A stretch of 64,000 bases of DNA, from contig JAGLIF010000006.1 of assembly GCA_023143095.1 (NCBI GenBank), positions 1 through 64,000 of the forward strand, written 5' to 3'. Under the pieces are notes generated by a model that was given only the letters and a program-made list of their open reading frames with translations, did no database searches and was not told where the DNA came from. The stretch is from Candidatus Altimarinota bacterium. GTDB taxonomy: Bacteria > Patescibacteriota > Gracilibacteria > UBA4473. The position numbers were made by a program, and so were the translations under genes. Below are positions 17,308 to 25,351 of this stretch, one piece after another; positions within the stretch are counted from its first letter, which is position 1, and every line of letters begins with the position of its first letter.

Positions 17308-19272
17308 ATGTCTTCAAAATCAACTTTTACTTTCAAATCAAAAAAAATACCAACTGTTCCTGGTTGCTATCTTTTTTATGATAAAACTGGAAAGTTGCTT
17401 TATGTTGGCAAAGCTAAGCACTTACGAAAACGCGTTTCGAGTTATTTTCAAAAAACCAAAAAATCGATCAAAACGAACCTATTGATAAAAAAAATTAAGA
17501 AAATTGAAACCCGAGAAGTTCACTCTGAAATGGAAGCACTTATCCTAGAAAATAATCTTATTAAAGAATTTCGACCAAGATTTAATATTTTGTTGCGTGA
17601 CGATAAAAATTTTCTATATTTACGAATTACCAATGAACTGTTTCCACGAATAGAAATCACTCGAAAAGTAATTCGTGATGGCAGTTTTTATGTCGGTCCC
17701 AAAACTTCTGCCAAATCTTTTCGGCAAATGATCAACTTTTGTCAAAAAATTTTTCAAATTCGAGATTGCAAACTTGAGATGGAAATAAGCTCAAATGCAG
17801 ATATAAATAAAACAGTGGTTAAAATTGTAAAAAATCCAGAAAATCGAAAAATCCCTTGTCTTGATTTTCATGTTAAAAAATGTGCTGGTCCATGCAGCCA
17901 AGAAATCTCGGTAGAAGATTACAAAAAAAACACAGAAAGTATGAAACGATTTCTTCGTGGAAAAACTGATGTAATCTTGAAACAATTGACCGAGAAAATG
18001 ATGAAATTTGCTGCTGATAAAAACTTTGAAGCCGCAAAAAAAATACGCGACCTTATCCAATCCATTGAAGTTTCAACTCAAAAACAAACTGTTCAATTTT
18101 TAAAAACATTTGATGCTGATTTCATAAATTTTTATCGAGAAAAAAACTCTGCTTTTTTTGTTCGAATTGTTTTTCGAAATGGAAAACTGCTAGATCAAAA
18201 TGAAGTAGAATTTCAGGCTCCAGAAAGTGCTGAAAACAGTGAACTTTTAGAAAAATTCTTGCTTCAATTTTACGAACGCGTCGACGCAGTTCCTGATGAA
18301 ATTTATATTCCAGAAAAGATAAATGCTAACGAAGAAATAGAATCTTTTCTGTTTTCTCAAAAAAGCACTGGAAACAAAACTCAAATTATTGTTCCACAAA
18401 AAGGCGATAAGAAAAAAATCCTTGAGATAGCCCAAAAAAATGCTAAAAACTTTGGAAAAAAAGAATCTATTGAACAAATGTCGAAGGCTGAAAACTTTTC
18501 AAAAGCACTGCCAAATCTAGCAAAAATTCTAAACTTAAAAAAACCTCCCAAAAGAATTGAATGTTTTGATGTCTCTCATTTTTCTGGGGAATTCCCTGTC
18601 GCCAGCCAAATTGTTTTTGTAAATGGAAAACCTAAAAAGTCAGAATACCGTCGATTTCATGTAAAATCACTCCCAGAAGGAAAAGTAGACGATTTTGCAG
18701 CAATGAATGAAGTTTTGGAACGACGATTTTTACAATTAAATACTGTAAAAATTAAAAAACCTAAGAAACAAAAAAAGAAAAAAACAAAAAAAGAGGAAAA
18801 AGAAGCACCTCAAAAATCTGTTTTTGAAGACAAAGTACCAGATCTTATTGTGCTTGACGGAGGAAAAGGACAACTTTCTGCCGTCATGAAACTTTTCAAA
18901 GAAAAAAAGATTAAAATGCCAAAAGAGTGGGTGCCAAAAAAAAGGATTCTCTCTCTAGCTAAAAAAGAAGAACTTATTTTTCGTCCTGGTATAAAAGAAC
19001 CTCTCGAATTGGATTTCAATGAACCTGCTCTCAAACTCTTGCAACGCGTTCGAGACGAAGCACACAGATTTGCTATTTCCTTCAATCGAAACCTGAGAAA
19101 AAAACAGCAACAAAAATCCTTGTTGGATGAAGTTTCTGGTATTGGTCCAGCTACAAAGAAAAAACTCATAAAACGATTCGAAACCGTTTCTGGCATCCAA
19201 AAAGCAAAAGACAACGAACTGCTTGAAATCTTAAATGCAAAACAATTAGAAAACCTGCGAAAAATCTTATAG
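17308..19272 (+). CDS. uvrC: UvrC, excinuclease ABC subunit C
   Basis: The dual-incision nuclease of nucleotide excision repair. The N-terminal GIY-YIG nuclease domain (about residues 12-90) reads VPGCYLFYDKTGKLLYVGKAK, a variant of the canonical motif. The UVR (UvrB-binding) segment is near residues 228-255 (ADKNFEAAKKIRDLI). The RNase H-like 3' nuclease core starts at about 415 (ECFDVSHFSGE), and a helix-hairpin-helix pair closes the protein (DEVSGIGPATKKKLIKRF). A lysine-rich insertion near residues 483-503 interrupts the nuclease domain. At 654 residues it is slightly above usual length. The mRNA leader seems very short, because TATAAT lies 10 bp before the ATG. Confidence 0.95.
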   Translation: MSSKSTFTFKSKKIPTVPGCYLFYDKTGKLLYVGKAKHLRKRVSSYFQKTKKSIKTNLLIKKIKKIETREVHSEMEALILENNLIKEFRPRFNILLRDDKNFLYLRITNELFPRIEITRKVIRDGSFYVGPKTSAKSFRQMINFCQKIFQIRDCKLEMEISSNADINKTVVKIVKNPENRKIPCLDFHVKKCAGPCSQEISVEDYKKNTESMKRFLRGKTDVILKQLTEKMMKFAADKNFEAAKKIRDLIQSIEVSTQKQTVQFLKTFDADFINFYREKNSAFFVRIVFRNGKLLDQNEVEFQAPESAENSELLEKFLLQFYERVDAVPDEIYIPEKINANEEIESFLFSQKSTGNKTQIIVPQKGDKKKILEIAQKNAKNFGKKESIEQMSKAENFSKALPNLAKILNLKKPPKRIECFDVSHFSGEFPVASQIVFVNGKPKKSEYRRFHVKSLPEGKVDDFAAMNEVLERRFLQLNTVKIKKPKKQKKKKTKKEEKEAPQKSVFEDKVPDLIVLDGGKGQLSAVMKLFKEKKIKMPKEWVPKKRILSLAKKEELIFRPGIKEPLELDFNEPALKLLQRVRDEAHRFAISFNRNLRKKQQQKSLLDEVSGIGPATKKKLIKRFETVSGIQKAKDNELLEILNAKQLENLRKIL

Positions 19273-19288
19273 AAAGCTCTAAAAAAAT

Positions 19289-19348
19289 AATGTCTTCCCG
19301 GACAAATTAATGTCTTCCCGGACTTGATCCGGGATCTACGATATTTTG
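19289..19348. repeat. Family A hairpin repeat between uvrC and der
   Basis: One short unit AATGTCTTCCCGGACAAA followed by the full core. The core hairpin is CCCGGA (19317-19322), loop CTTGA, TCCGGG (19328-19333), followed by ATCTACGATATTTTG. The repeat tail encodes the last few codons of der, whose TAG stop is at 19336-19338. The hairpin lies just beyond both convergent stops and may terminate or protect both mRNAs. Confidence 0.75.
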
Positions 19349-20817
19349 TGTTCCTCATCCCTGTCTCTCTTTCCTTTAGTTTTCTTTCCTCCACGAAACT
19401 TTTTCATAGCATCACGAAACTCTATGTCAATTGGTGTTCCAAAAAATCCATATTTTTCTCGAAGCTTATTTTCAAGATATCGTTTATATGAAAAGTGAAA
19501 AGCCGCAATATTGTTTACGAAAAAGAGAAATCTTGGCGGAGCTGTATCTACTTGTTCTGCAAATTTTATTTTTCCTTTTTTATTTCCCTGCATTGGAATT
19601 ACATGTGCAAAATAGGCCTCTGGAACAAATCGATTTAGTTCTCCCGTTGTAATTCTTTTTGTTCGTTCCTTGGCAATCCCTTTTGCCGACTCCAATAAAT
19701 ACCCAACTGATTTCCCCGTTAAAGCAGAGAAAAAAAGTACTGGTGCCCATGGTACAAATTTTATCTTTTTTTTGAGATACCAGAGATAATCTTGTCTTAC
19801 TTTATCCAAATCTTTTCCCCACATTTCTACTTCTTCAAGTTCTCTTTCATCCGTTTCCTTTTCTTCATCTGCTTGTGTTTTTTCTCTAATCAAATCGAAT
19901 TTATTAACACAAATCACCAATCCCTTTCCTGCTTCTACAATCTTCCCCGCTAAAACCAAATCTTGATGCGTAACACCGTCTAACGCATCTATCAACAATG
20001 CACAAACATCCGCTCGTTCTATCGATCTATTGGTTCTTACCGAACTCCAAAACTCAAAGTTTTTTTCAATTTTTCCGCGTTTTCGCATACCTGCTGTATC
20101 AATAAACAAATATTTTTGTCCATCTTCATCTGTAAAAGGTTCATCAATTGAATCTCTTGTTGTTCCTGCAACCTCTGAAACCACAGCCCTCTTTTTTCCT
20201 AGAAAACTATTTAAAAGAGAACTTTTCCCAACATTTGGTCTTCCAATAAAAGCTACTTTTATCACTTCATCATCTGCCTCCTCTTTCTTGAAATCCTCCT
20301 CTTTATATCCCAATTCCTGAAGTTTCTTTTGCAAGGTGTCTGTAAACTCCCAAAAATTAAAATTATTTTTAGCTGATATAAGTTCTGGAAGCCCAAATCC
20401 CAACTTTGCAAATTCATAAGTCTTTTCAGGATTCCCATCATCAATCTTGTTTGCCACAAAAATTACCGGTTTTTTTGATTTTCTTAACTTTTTTGCAATC
20501 TCATAATCATCTTGTGTGAGTTCTTCTTTGCCATCCACCACCCACAAAATTAAATCAGCATTTTGCATGGAAAGCTCTGCTTGTATCTGAATTTCGTTTT
20601 CTAGATTGTTATTTCCAAAGTCAGTAAGACCGGCTGTATCCACCAACCAATAATCAATATCCCCCAAATCCTCAACCTTTTCAATTAAGCTATCACGAGT
20701 CGTTCCAGCTATTTCTGAAATGATAGACTTTCGTTCTCCCAAAAACGAATTGAAAATCGTTGATTTTCCTACATTTGGTCGACCAATAATGGCTATAACA
20801 GGATATTCTTTTTTCAT
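19336..20817 (-). CDS. der: Der (EngA) tandem GTPase
   Basis: A ribosome-assembly GTPase acting on the 50S subunit. Two G domains are visible: GRPNVGKST at residues 12-20 with DTAG and NKID, and GRPNVGKSS near 192-200 with DTAGMRKRGK and NKFDL. A KH-like C-terminal domain follows, containing PPRFLFFVNN. At 493 residues it is of normal length with an acidic linker. The C-terminal tail (lysine-rich, then RDRDEEHKIS) is partly encoded by the Family A repeat, so the repeat's insertion changed the end of the protein. Confidence 0.96.
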   Translation of the reverse strand: MKKEYPVIAIIGRPNVGKSTIFNSFLGERKSIISEIAGTTRDSLIEKVEDLGDIDYWLVDTAGLTDFGNNNLENEIQIQAELSMQNADLILWVVDGKEELTQDDYEIAKKLRKSKKPVIFVANKIDDGNPEKTYEFAKLGFGLPELISAKNNFNFWEFTDTLQKKLQELGYKEEDFKKEEADDEVIKVAFIGRPNVGKSSLLNSFLGKKRAVVSEVAGTTRDSIDEPFTDEDGQKYLFIDTAGMRKRGKIEKNFEFWSSVRTNRSIERADVCALLIDALDGVTHQDLVLAGKIVEAGKGLVICVNKFDLIREKTQADEEKETDERELEEVEMWGKDLDKVRQDYLWYLKKKIKFVPWAPVLFFSALTGKSVGYLLESAKGIAKERTKRITTGELNRFVPEAYFAHVIPMQGNKKGKIKFAEQVDTAPPRFLFFVNNIAAFHFSYKRYLENKLREKYGFFGTPIDIEFRDAMKKFRGGKKTKGKRDRDEEHKIS

Positions 20818-21130
20818 CTATGCGAACATAGCCCAAAAAAAGAAAAAAGCAATTTTACACAAAACAATGTCTTCCCGCATAAATAATTGTCTTCCCGGAC
20901 AAAATAATGTCTTCCCGGACTTGATCCGGGATCTACGATATTTTGCCTTATGTTGCCCCCTTACTCTCATTCCCGCTCCACTTCCTCATTCCCGCGGAGG
21001 CGGGAACCCATTTCTTTCCTGTGGATCCCCGCCTACGCGGGGATGAGGACAAGGTAAATGCTGGGGATGATGGCGGGGTAAATGATTGGGATGAAGGTAC
21101 ATAATGGCGAGAAATAAGGACTATGAACAG
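20818..21130. repeat. Intergenic block of Family A and B repeats
   Basis: No gene. From 20866: two short AATGTCTTCCCG units and one full Family A core with hairpin CCCGGA-CTTGA-TCCGGG. From about 20985: a Family B palindrome (TTCCCGCGGAGGCGGGAA), then ATCCCCGCCTACGCGGGGAT near 21025-21044. The block lies between the starts of der and the ends of the TraC/PrgI unit, so it follows the last secretion gene, where an ATPase gene might have been expected. Confidence 0.75.
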
Positions 21131-21862
21131 TTATTTATCGTCCACCACCAATTCATCCTCAGGATTCCCAGAAACTGCCATTTCTTCCATTGGTCTCATT
21201 TTTTGTGTTCTAGAATGTTGCGGATTATAACATTGATAAAAAATTTCGATTATTTCCCCTGTATTAACTCTCGTCACGCTAAGTCCACAGTTTTCGAGCC
21301 CTGTTTTTACCACATTTACTCGTTCATCCAATCCTTTTTTCAATGTTTTAAACTCTTTTCGTCGTTGAATTACATTCATAACCTTATCGTCTGGTGAAAT
21401 TTTCTCTAAAAAACTAGCAAAAATAGATGTCTTTTCTGCACGACTTGGATTTTGAGGGATTACCACAAAAAATCGTTTTTCCATGATATCGGCGTACTCC
21501 ACCAACTTTGAAATATATTCAATATACTCACCCATCTGATTTTTTAGCAATTCATTTTGCTGATGTCGCAGCTTGTCTCGCAAATCATCCAAATAATGAT
21601 CAATATCTAGTTTTCGAGAACGCATAAGAATTTGAACTGGAAAATTGAGACCATTTAAAAATCGTTGGTAGGAATAAATAATCGAATTTTGTTCCTCCTC
21701 TGATTTCAAATTAAAATTCACCGAACTTACTTCCAAAATAGCCCTGATTCCCCCATTTTTTAACACCAAAGTATCATTATGCACACCCGCAAATTCTAGG
21801 TATCGCTGTGTTGAAAGCAATTTTCTCTTTTTGGCGTTTTTTACCGTTTCTTTTTCTTTCAT
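21131..21862 (-). CDS. TraC/VirB4 N-terminal-domain protein of a type IV secretion system
   Basis: A 243-residue protein resembling the N-terminal domain of VirB4/TraC-type secretion proteins: STQRYLEFAGVHNDTLVLKNGGIRAILEVSSVNF is the typical opening, followed by a helical region (DDLRDKLRHQQNELLKNQ) and VTRVNTGEIIEIFYQCYNP. Full VirB4 is ~800 residues and carries Walker motifs, which are absent here, so the ATPase half must be encoded elsewhere or be lost. It is 6 bp downstream of the PrgI gene in the same direction. Such PrgI-TraC pairs are common in CPR-type genomes. Confidence 0.8.
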   Translation of the reverse strand: MKEKETVKNAKKRKLLSTQRYLEFAGVHNDTLVLKNGGIRAILEVSSVNFNLKSEEEQNSIIYSYQRFLNGLNFPVQILMRSRKLDIDHYLDDLRDKLRHQQNELLKNQMGEYIEYISKLVEYADIMEKRFFVVIPQNPSRAEKTSIFASFLEKISPDDKVMNVIQRRKEFKTLKKGLDERVNVVKTGLENCGLSVTRVNTGEIIEIFYQCYNPQHSRTQKMRPMEEMAVSGNPEDELVVDDK

Positions 21863-21868
21863 GGTGAT

Positions 21869-22312
21869 TTAAGAATTAATCTTTTTTGATTTTTGCCCAT
21901 CTAAAAGAGCTGCCAAATTTTTAATTTTTTCCTGTGAAACCTCTTTTTTGTCTGCTATTTCTTTCTTCCCTTTCTCTTTTAACTTTACTCCTGTGGTCAT
22001 CGAAACAAACACATCCGAATTTTCCTGCCAATACCGTCTAGGTACCCTGAAAAAACCTTGTTCTATAAGCAATAAAATAAACTGAAGCAAAGGAATACTT
22101 TTTATTTTTACAAAAGCAAATGCTACAGCTATCCCCGCTGGAAACCAAACAAGAATCTGCTCTAGTGAATGAAGATCATATTTTTTGTTAAGATTCACAA
22201 ACATCATGTACGAAATCCCTCCTCCAATGAGAAGCATAATGAGTTGTTTTAGGGTAATAAACCATAAAATCTGGTCTTCCCGTTGCACATTTTGTGGAAC
22301 TTTATATTTCAT
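21869..22312 (-). CDS. PrgI-family membrane protein
   Basis: A 147-residue protein. The PrgI family opening (MKYKVPQNVQREDQI) is followed by two membrane helices near residues 20-38 and 45-65 and by IPLLQFILLLIEQGFF with RVPRRYW. PrgI proteins correspond to the VirB3-like inner-membrane component of Gram-positive-type conjugation systems. The Lys/Glu-rich C-terminal tail is cytoplasmic by the positive-inside rule. It forms a two-gene unit with the TraC-like gene. Confidence 0.85.
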   Translation of the reverse strand: MKYKVPQNVQREDQILWFITLKQLIMLLIGGGISYMMFVNLNKKYDLHSLEQILVWFPAGIAVAFAFVKIKSIPLLQFILLLIEQGFFRVPRRYWQENSDVFVSMTTGVKLKEKGKKEIADKKEVSQEKIKNLAALLDGQKSKKINS

Positions 22313-22574
22313 TTTTAGGTATATCCCTTAATTATACCATTTTTTAGAGAAAAATTCAATTAATTAACAATTCATTTTAAAGAAACCTCTGATAAAAACC
22401 AAAAGGAAAAAACAAGAGACCCTTTTCGTATAAAAAAATCTGTCTTTTTTTCATAATAACAAAGAAGGCAAAATATCGTAGATCCCGTTTCAAGAACGGG
22501 AAGACATTTTTTTTCTTACGAGTTTATTAAATCAGAATTTCCTAAAAACATAAAAAATTAGCATTTTTTCCAGT
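22313..22574. repeat. Divergent intergenic region with Family A repeat
   Basis: Between the divergent PrgI and lysS genes. It holds a partial copy of the AACCTCTGATAAA motif near 22384, a Family A core on the minus strand (about 22468-22508; hairpin stem CCCGTT/AACGGG, loop CTTGA), and the TTTAATAAACTCGTAAGAAAA motif on the minus strand at about 22511-22535. No gene is visible. Confidence 0.7.
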
Positions 22575-22603
22575 TTTACATAAAAATTCTCTTGATATTT
22601 AAT
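22575..22603 (+). promoter_or_regulatory. Predicted lysS promoter
   Basis: TTTACA (22575-22580), 17-bp spacer, TTTAAT (22598-22603). The ATG at 22620 is 16 bp beyond, implying a leader of about 10 nt, too short for a normally spaced Shine-Dalgarno site. Confidence 0.5.
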
Positions 22604-22619
22604 AATGCACACCTGAAAT

Positions 22620-24116
22620 ATGTCTGAGGAAAACCCCCTTATTACCGAACGAAAAAGAAAATTCGAAGAATGGAAGAAGATTGATTTTGATTATGCTACC
22701 AAATTTGACCGAACGCATACTGCAAAAGAAGCCAAAAAGGCAATTGAAAAAACTACTCCTCGAACCGTAACAGAAATCATGGAGAGTCCAAAAACAGAAC
22801 ACTCCATGTGCGGAAGAATCATAAATCTTCGTGATATGGGAAAATTGGCTTTCTTAAAAATAAGAGATATTTCTGATGATTTCCAAATTTGTTTTGCAAA
22901 GCAGATTTTGGGAGACAAATTTAAGCAGTTTCTAAAGATTTTAGATTTAGGTGATTTTTGCGGAGTTGAAGGCGAATTTTTTGTTACCAAACACGGTGAA
23001 CCGACTCTCATGGCAACAAAAATTATTCCTCTTTCCAAATCACTTCGACCACTACCTGAAAAATTTCATGGTATTCAGGATCAAGAAAAATGTTATCGAG
23101 AACGAAACCTTGATCTAGCAACTAACCCAGAAACATTCAAACGATTTAAAATCAGATCAAGAATCGTGAGAGAAATTCGAGAATTTTTTTATGAAAAAGA
23201 CTTTGAAGAAGTAGAAACTCGAGTACTTCAACCTCAAGCTGGAGGTGCTATGGCAAAAGTTTTCAAAACACATCACAATGCACTAGATCATGATTTTGTA
23301 CTGCGAATAGCTCTTGAACTGGATTTAAAAATGGCTTGTTCTGGCGGATTTGAACGGATTTTTGAAATCGGGAAAAATTTTCGAAATGAAGGCACTGATC
23401 CTTCTCACTTACAAGAGTTCTCTATGCTCGAATGGTACGCGGCGTACAAAGATATTGAAACGAATAAACAGTGGACACAAGAACTCATTCAAACAATTTT
23501 GATTAAGGTTTTAGGAACCACAAAAGTAACTGTTTTGGATAAAGACGATAAACCTATAGAAATAGATTTTGGAGATGATTTTAAAGAAGTTCGTTTTCCT
23601 GATTTGCTAAAAAAACATGCAAATTTGGATATGTTTAAAGCCACGGACAAAGAAGTTCAAGAAAAAGCAAAATCCTTGGGTGTTGAAGACATAGAAAAAA
23701 CCAGTAGAGCAAATTTATTGGATGATATTTACAAAAAAACTGCCCGACCTCTCCTCATTGAACCAACTTTTGTCATGGATTATCCTGAAGACTTGAAACC
23801 TCTTGCTGCTCCCAAAGGAGACGGTACAGCAAGTTGTTTTCAATTACTCGTAGCAGGATGGGAAATTGTAAATGCTTATGGAGAACTTATTGATCCTCAA
23901 GTTCAACGACGCCTTTTTGAAAAACAATCGGCAGCTCGCGCTTCAGGTGATGATGAAGCAATGGAAATGGATGAAGAATTTTTGAAAGCCATGGAACATG
24001 GTTTTCCCCCAATGACTGGGAATGGTATGGGTATTGATCGTTTTGTGGCACTTATTACCACACAATCCAATCTGCGAGATGTGGTGCTTTTCCCAACAAT
24101 GAGACCGGAAAATTGA
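22620..24116 (+). CDS. lysS: Lysyl-tRNA synthetase, class II
   Basis: Charges tRNALys. An OB-fold anticodon domain (about residues 60-155) precedes the class II core. Motif 1 is in the NPETFKRFKIRSRIVREIREF segment, motif 2 is FRNEGTDPSHLQEFSMLEWY, and motif 3 is NGMGIDRFVALIT, ending LFPTMRPEN. At 498 residues it is normal. The ATG at 22620 directly follows a short leader. The class II (rather than class I archaeal-like) type is clear from the motifs. Confidence 0.96.
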   Translation: MSEENPLITERKRKFEEWKKIDFDYATKFDRTHTAKEAKKAIEKTTPRTVTEIMESPKTEHSMCGRIINLRDMGKLAFLKIRDISDDFQICFAKQILGDKFKQFLKILDLGDFCGVEGEFFVTKHGEPTLMATKIIPLSKSLRPLPEKFHGIQDQEKCYRERNLDLATNPETFKRFKIRSRIVREIREFFYEKDFEEVETRVLQPQAGGAMAKVFKTHHNALDHDFVLRIALELDLKMACSGGFERIFEIGKNFRNEGTDPSHLQEFSMLEWYAAYKDIETNKQWTQELIQTILIKVLGTTKVTVLDKDDKPIEIDFGDDFKEVRFPDLLKKHANLDMFKATDKEVQEKAKSLGVEDIEKTSRANLLDDIYKKTARPLLIEPTFVMDYPEDLKPLAAPKGDGTASCFQLLVAGWEIVNAYGELIDPQVQRRLFEKQSAARASGDDEAMEMDEEFLKAMEHGFPPMTGNGMGIDRFVALITTQSNLRDVVLFPTMRPEN

Positions 24117-24708
24117 TTCTTTCCCAAACAAAGTGATTGCCCGCCCTCATTCCCGTTCCACCACCTCATTCCTGCGAAGGCAGGAACCCATGTGATTTTA
24201 TAAATAATGTCTTCCTAGACAAAAAAATGTCTTCTCAGACAAAATAATGTCTTCCCGGACTTGATACGGGATCTACGATATTTTGTGTTTGAAAATGAAA
24301 TTTTTCTTAATTTTATATCTATTCTGTACTTGAATAAAACAACAGAATAAAGTTTTTTCATTTCATTCTTTTTATGACTAAAAAGAACCAAAAAGTCTTG
24401 AGGGTAAAAAAACTCGCTAAGAGAAATTATTTACCCAAGATTTATTTTTTATGTCGCTCAAACACGGTTTTACCCTCAAACTCCCAATGCTTACTTTCCT
24501 CTTACATGGTCATCATGTATTTAATACTTCTGACTTAATAAACTCGTAAGAAAATAATGTCTTCCTAGACAAAATAATGTCTTCCCGTTCTTGAAACGGG
24601 ATCTACGATATTTTGCTTTATTTCCTTCATTCCGGAACCAATTCTTTTTCCACTGCCCTCATCCCCACGAAAGCTGGGATCCCTTCTCTTTTCCGTCTTT
24701 TTCTAAAA
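24117..24708. repeat. 592-bp gene-free repeat block
   Basis: Between the convergent lysS and a hydrolase gene. In order: a Family B palindrome (CCTGCGAAGGCAGG, about 24170-24190); two short and one full Family A units (24206-24287, with one stem mismatch, CCCGGA/TACGGG); the structured ~140 bp element copy 2 (24357-24500); a hairpin TACATG/CATGTA at 24503-24519; the TTAATAAACTCGTAAGAAAA motif at about 24535; another Family A set (24556-24615, stem CCCGTT/AACGGG); and a degenerate Family B unit (about 24657-24685). Nothing protein-coding is supported. Confidence 0.8.
24357..24500 (+). repeat. Structured ~140 bp dispersed element, copy 2
   Basis: Matches 5495-5637 in inverted orientation. The inner inverted pair is TTGAGGGTAAAA (24398-24409) and TTTTACCCTCAA (24468-24479). 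It is immediately followed by a hairpin, TACATG-gtcat-CATGTA (24503-24519), whose position corresponds to a hairpin of different sequence beside copy 1. Confidence 0.75.
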
Positions 24709-25254
24709 CTATAATTGAATTATTTTATCCAATAATTCGATAAATTTTTCATCATTTCCCCAAACAGCCAAATGATCTCTTTTGGGAAATATTTGTTTTG
24801 TTCCTCCTAAATTTTGATACAAAAAATCACCTTCTCCTCCACTAACAAAAGGATCGTCATCCGATTCCCAAATAAAAAAAGAACCAATCTTTTGTTTTAT
24901 TTTCTCAAAATCAAACCCTTTTTCCGTAAAATTATCAATCAACGGAGAAAAATCTAACTCTAAATGACGAGCAAACCCCGCAATCGAAAAAACCGCTAAA
25001 ACTTTTTCTCCTTTATATTTTTCTAACGCTTTTAAGATTGTAGAAACCCCAAGCGAATGTCCTATCAAAACACAGTCTTTTTCTATTTTTGGCAACAATT
25101 TCCCCGTCCATTTTTCTAAATTTGGAGTATCGGTTTCAGGATAATCTTGAGCATCGACAAGAAAACCTTGTTTCTCCAGCTTCTTTTTAAGCCAAGGAAA
25201 CCAATGATTTTGACCGCTTCCTCCAACTCCGTGTACTAAAATCACCTTTTTCAT
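24709..25254 (-). CDS. RBBP9/YdeN-type serine hydrolase
   Basis: A 181-residue alpha/beta-hydrolase. It begins MKKVILVHGVGGSGQNHW, the typical RBBP9/YdeN opening, with nucleophile Ser67 in IGHSLG. A C-terminal acidic residue in SDDDPFV and a His in KRDHLAVWG complete a plausible triad. The frame is open to 25290, but the extra codons are encoded by a Family B repeat, so the ATG at 25254 is preferred. It is a predicted cytosolic esterase or amidase of unknown substrate and shows no close similarity to the hydrolase at 4398-4928. Confidence 0.85.
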   Translation of the reverse strand: MKKVILVHGVGGSGQNHWFPWLKKKLEKQGFLVDAQDYPETDTPNLEKWTGKLLPKIEKDCVLIGHSLGVSTILKALEKYKGEKVLAVFSIAGFARHLELDFSPLIDNFTEKGFDFEKIKQKIGSFFIWESDDDPFVSGGEGDFLYQNLGGTKQIFPKRDHLAVWGNDEKFIELLDKIIQL

Positions 25255-25292
25255 GTTAGATTTATTAAACCTGCGAAGGCAGGAACCCATTT
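25255..25292. repeat. Family B palindrome upstream of the hydrolase
   Basis: CCTGCGAAGGCAGGAACCCAT, the same unit as at 24170 and 26550. It lies between divergent genes and shows that Family B can sit in 5' regions as well as 3' regions. Confidence 0.6.
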
Positions 25293-25351
25293 TTCGTAAT
25301 TAAAAGATTATTTTCGTTTTTATCAGTATTTCTTTAAAATAATACCTGAAA

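Noticed and set aside
20866-24615. Short repeated AATGTCTTCCCG units as a CRISPR array
   Set aside because: The units are separated by only a few bases or by nothing, with no unique spacers of 25-40 bp, and no cas gene is present.
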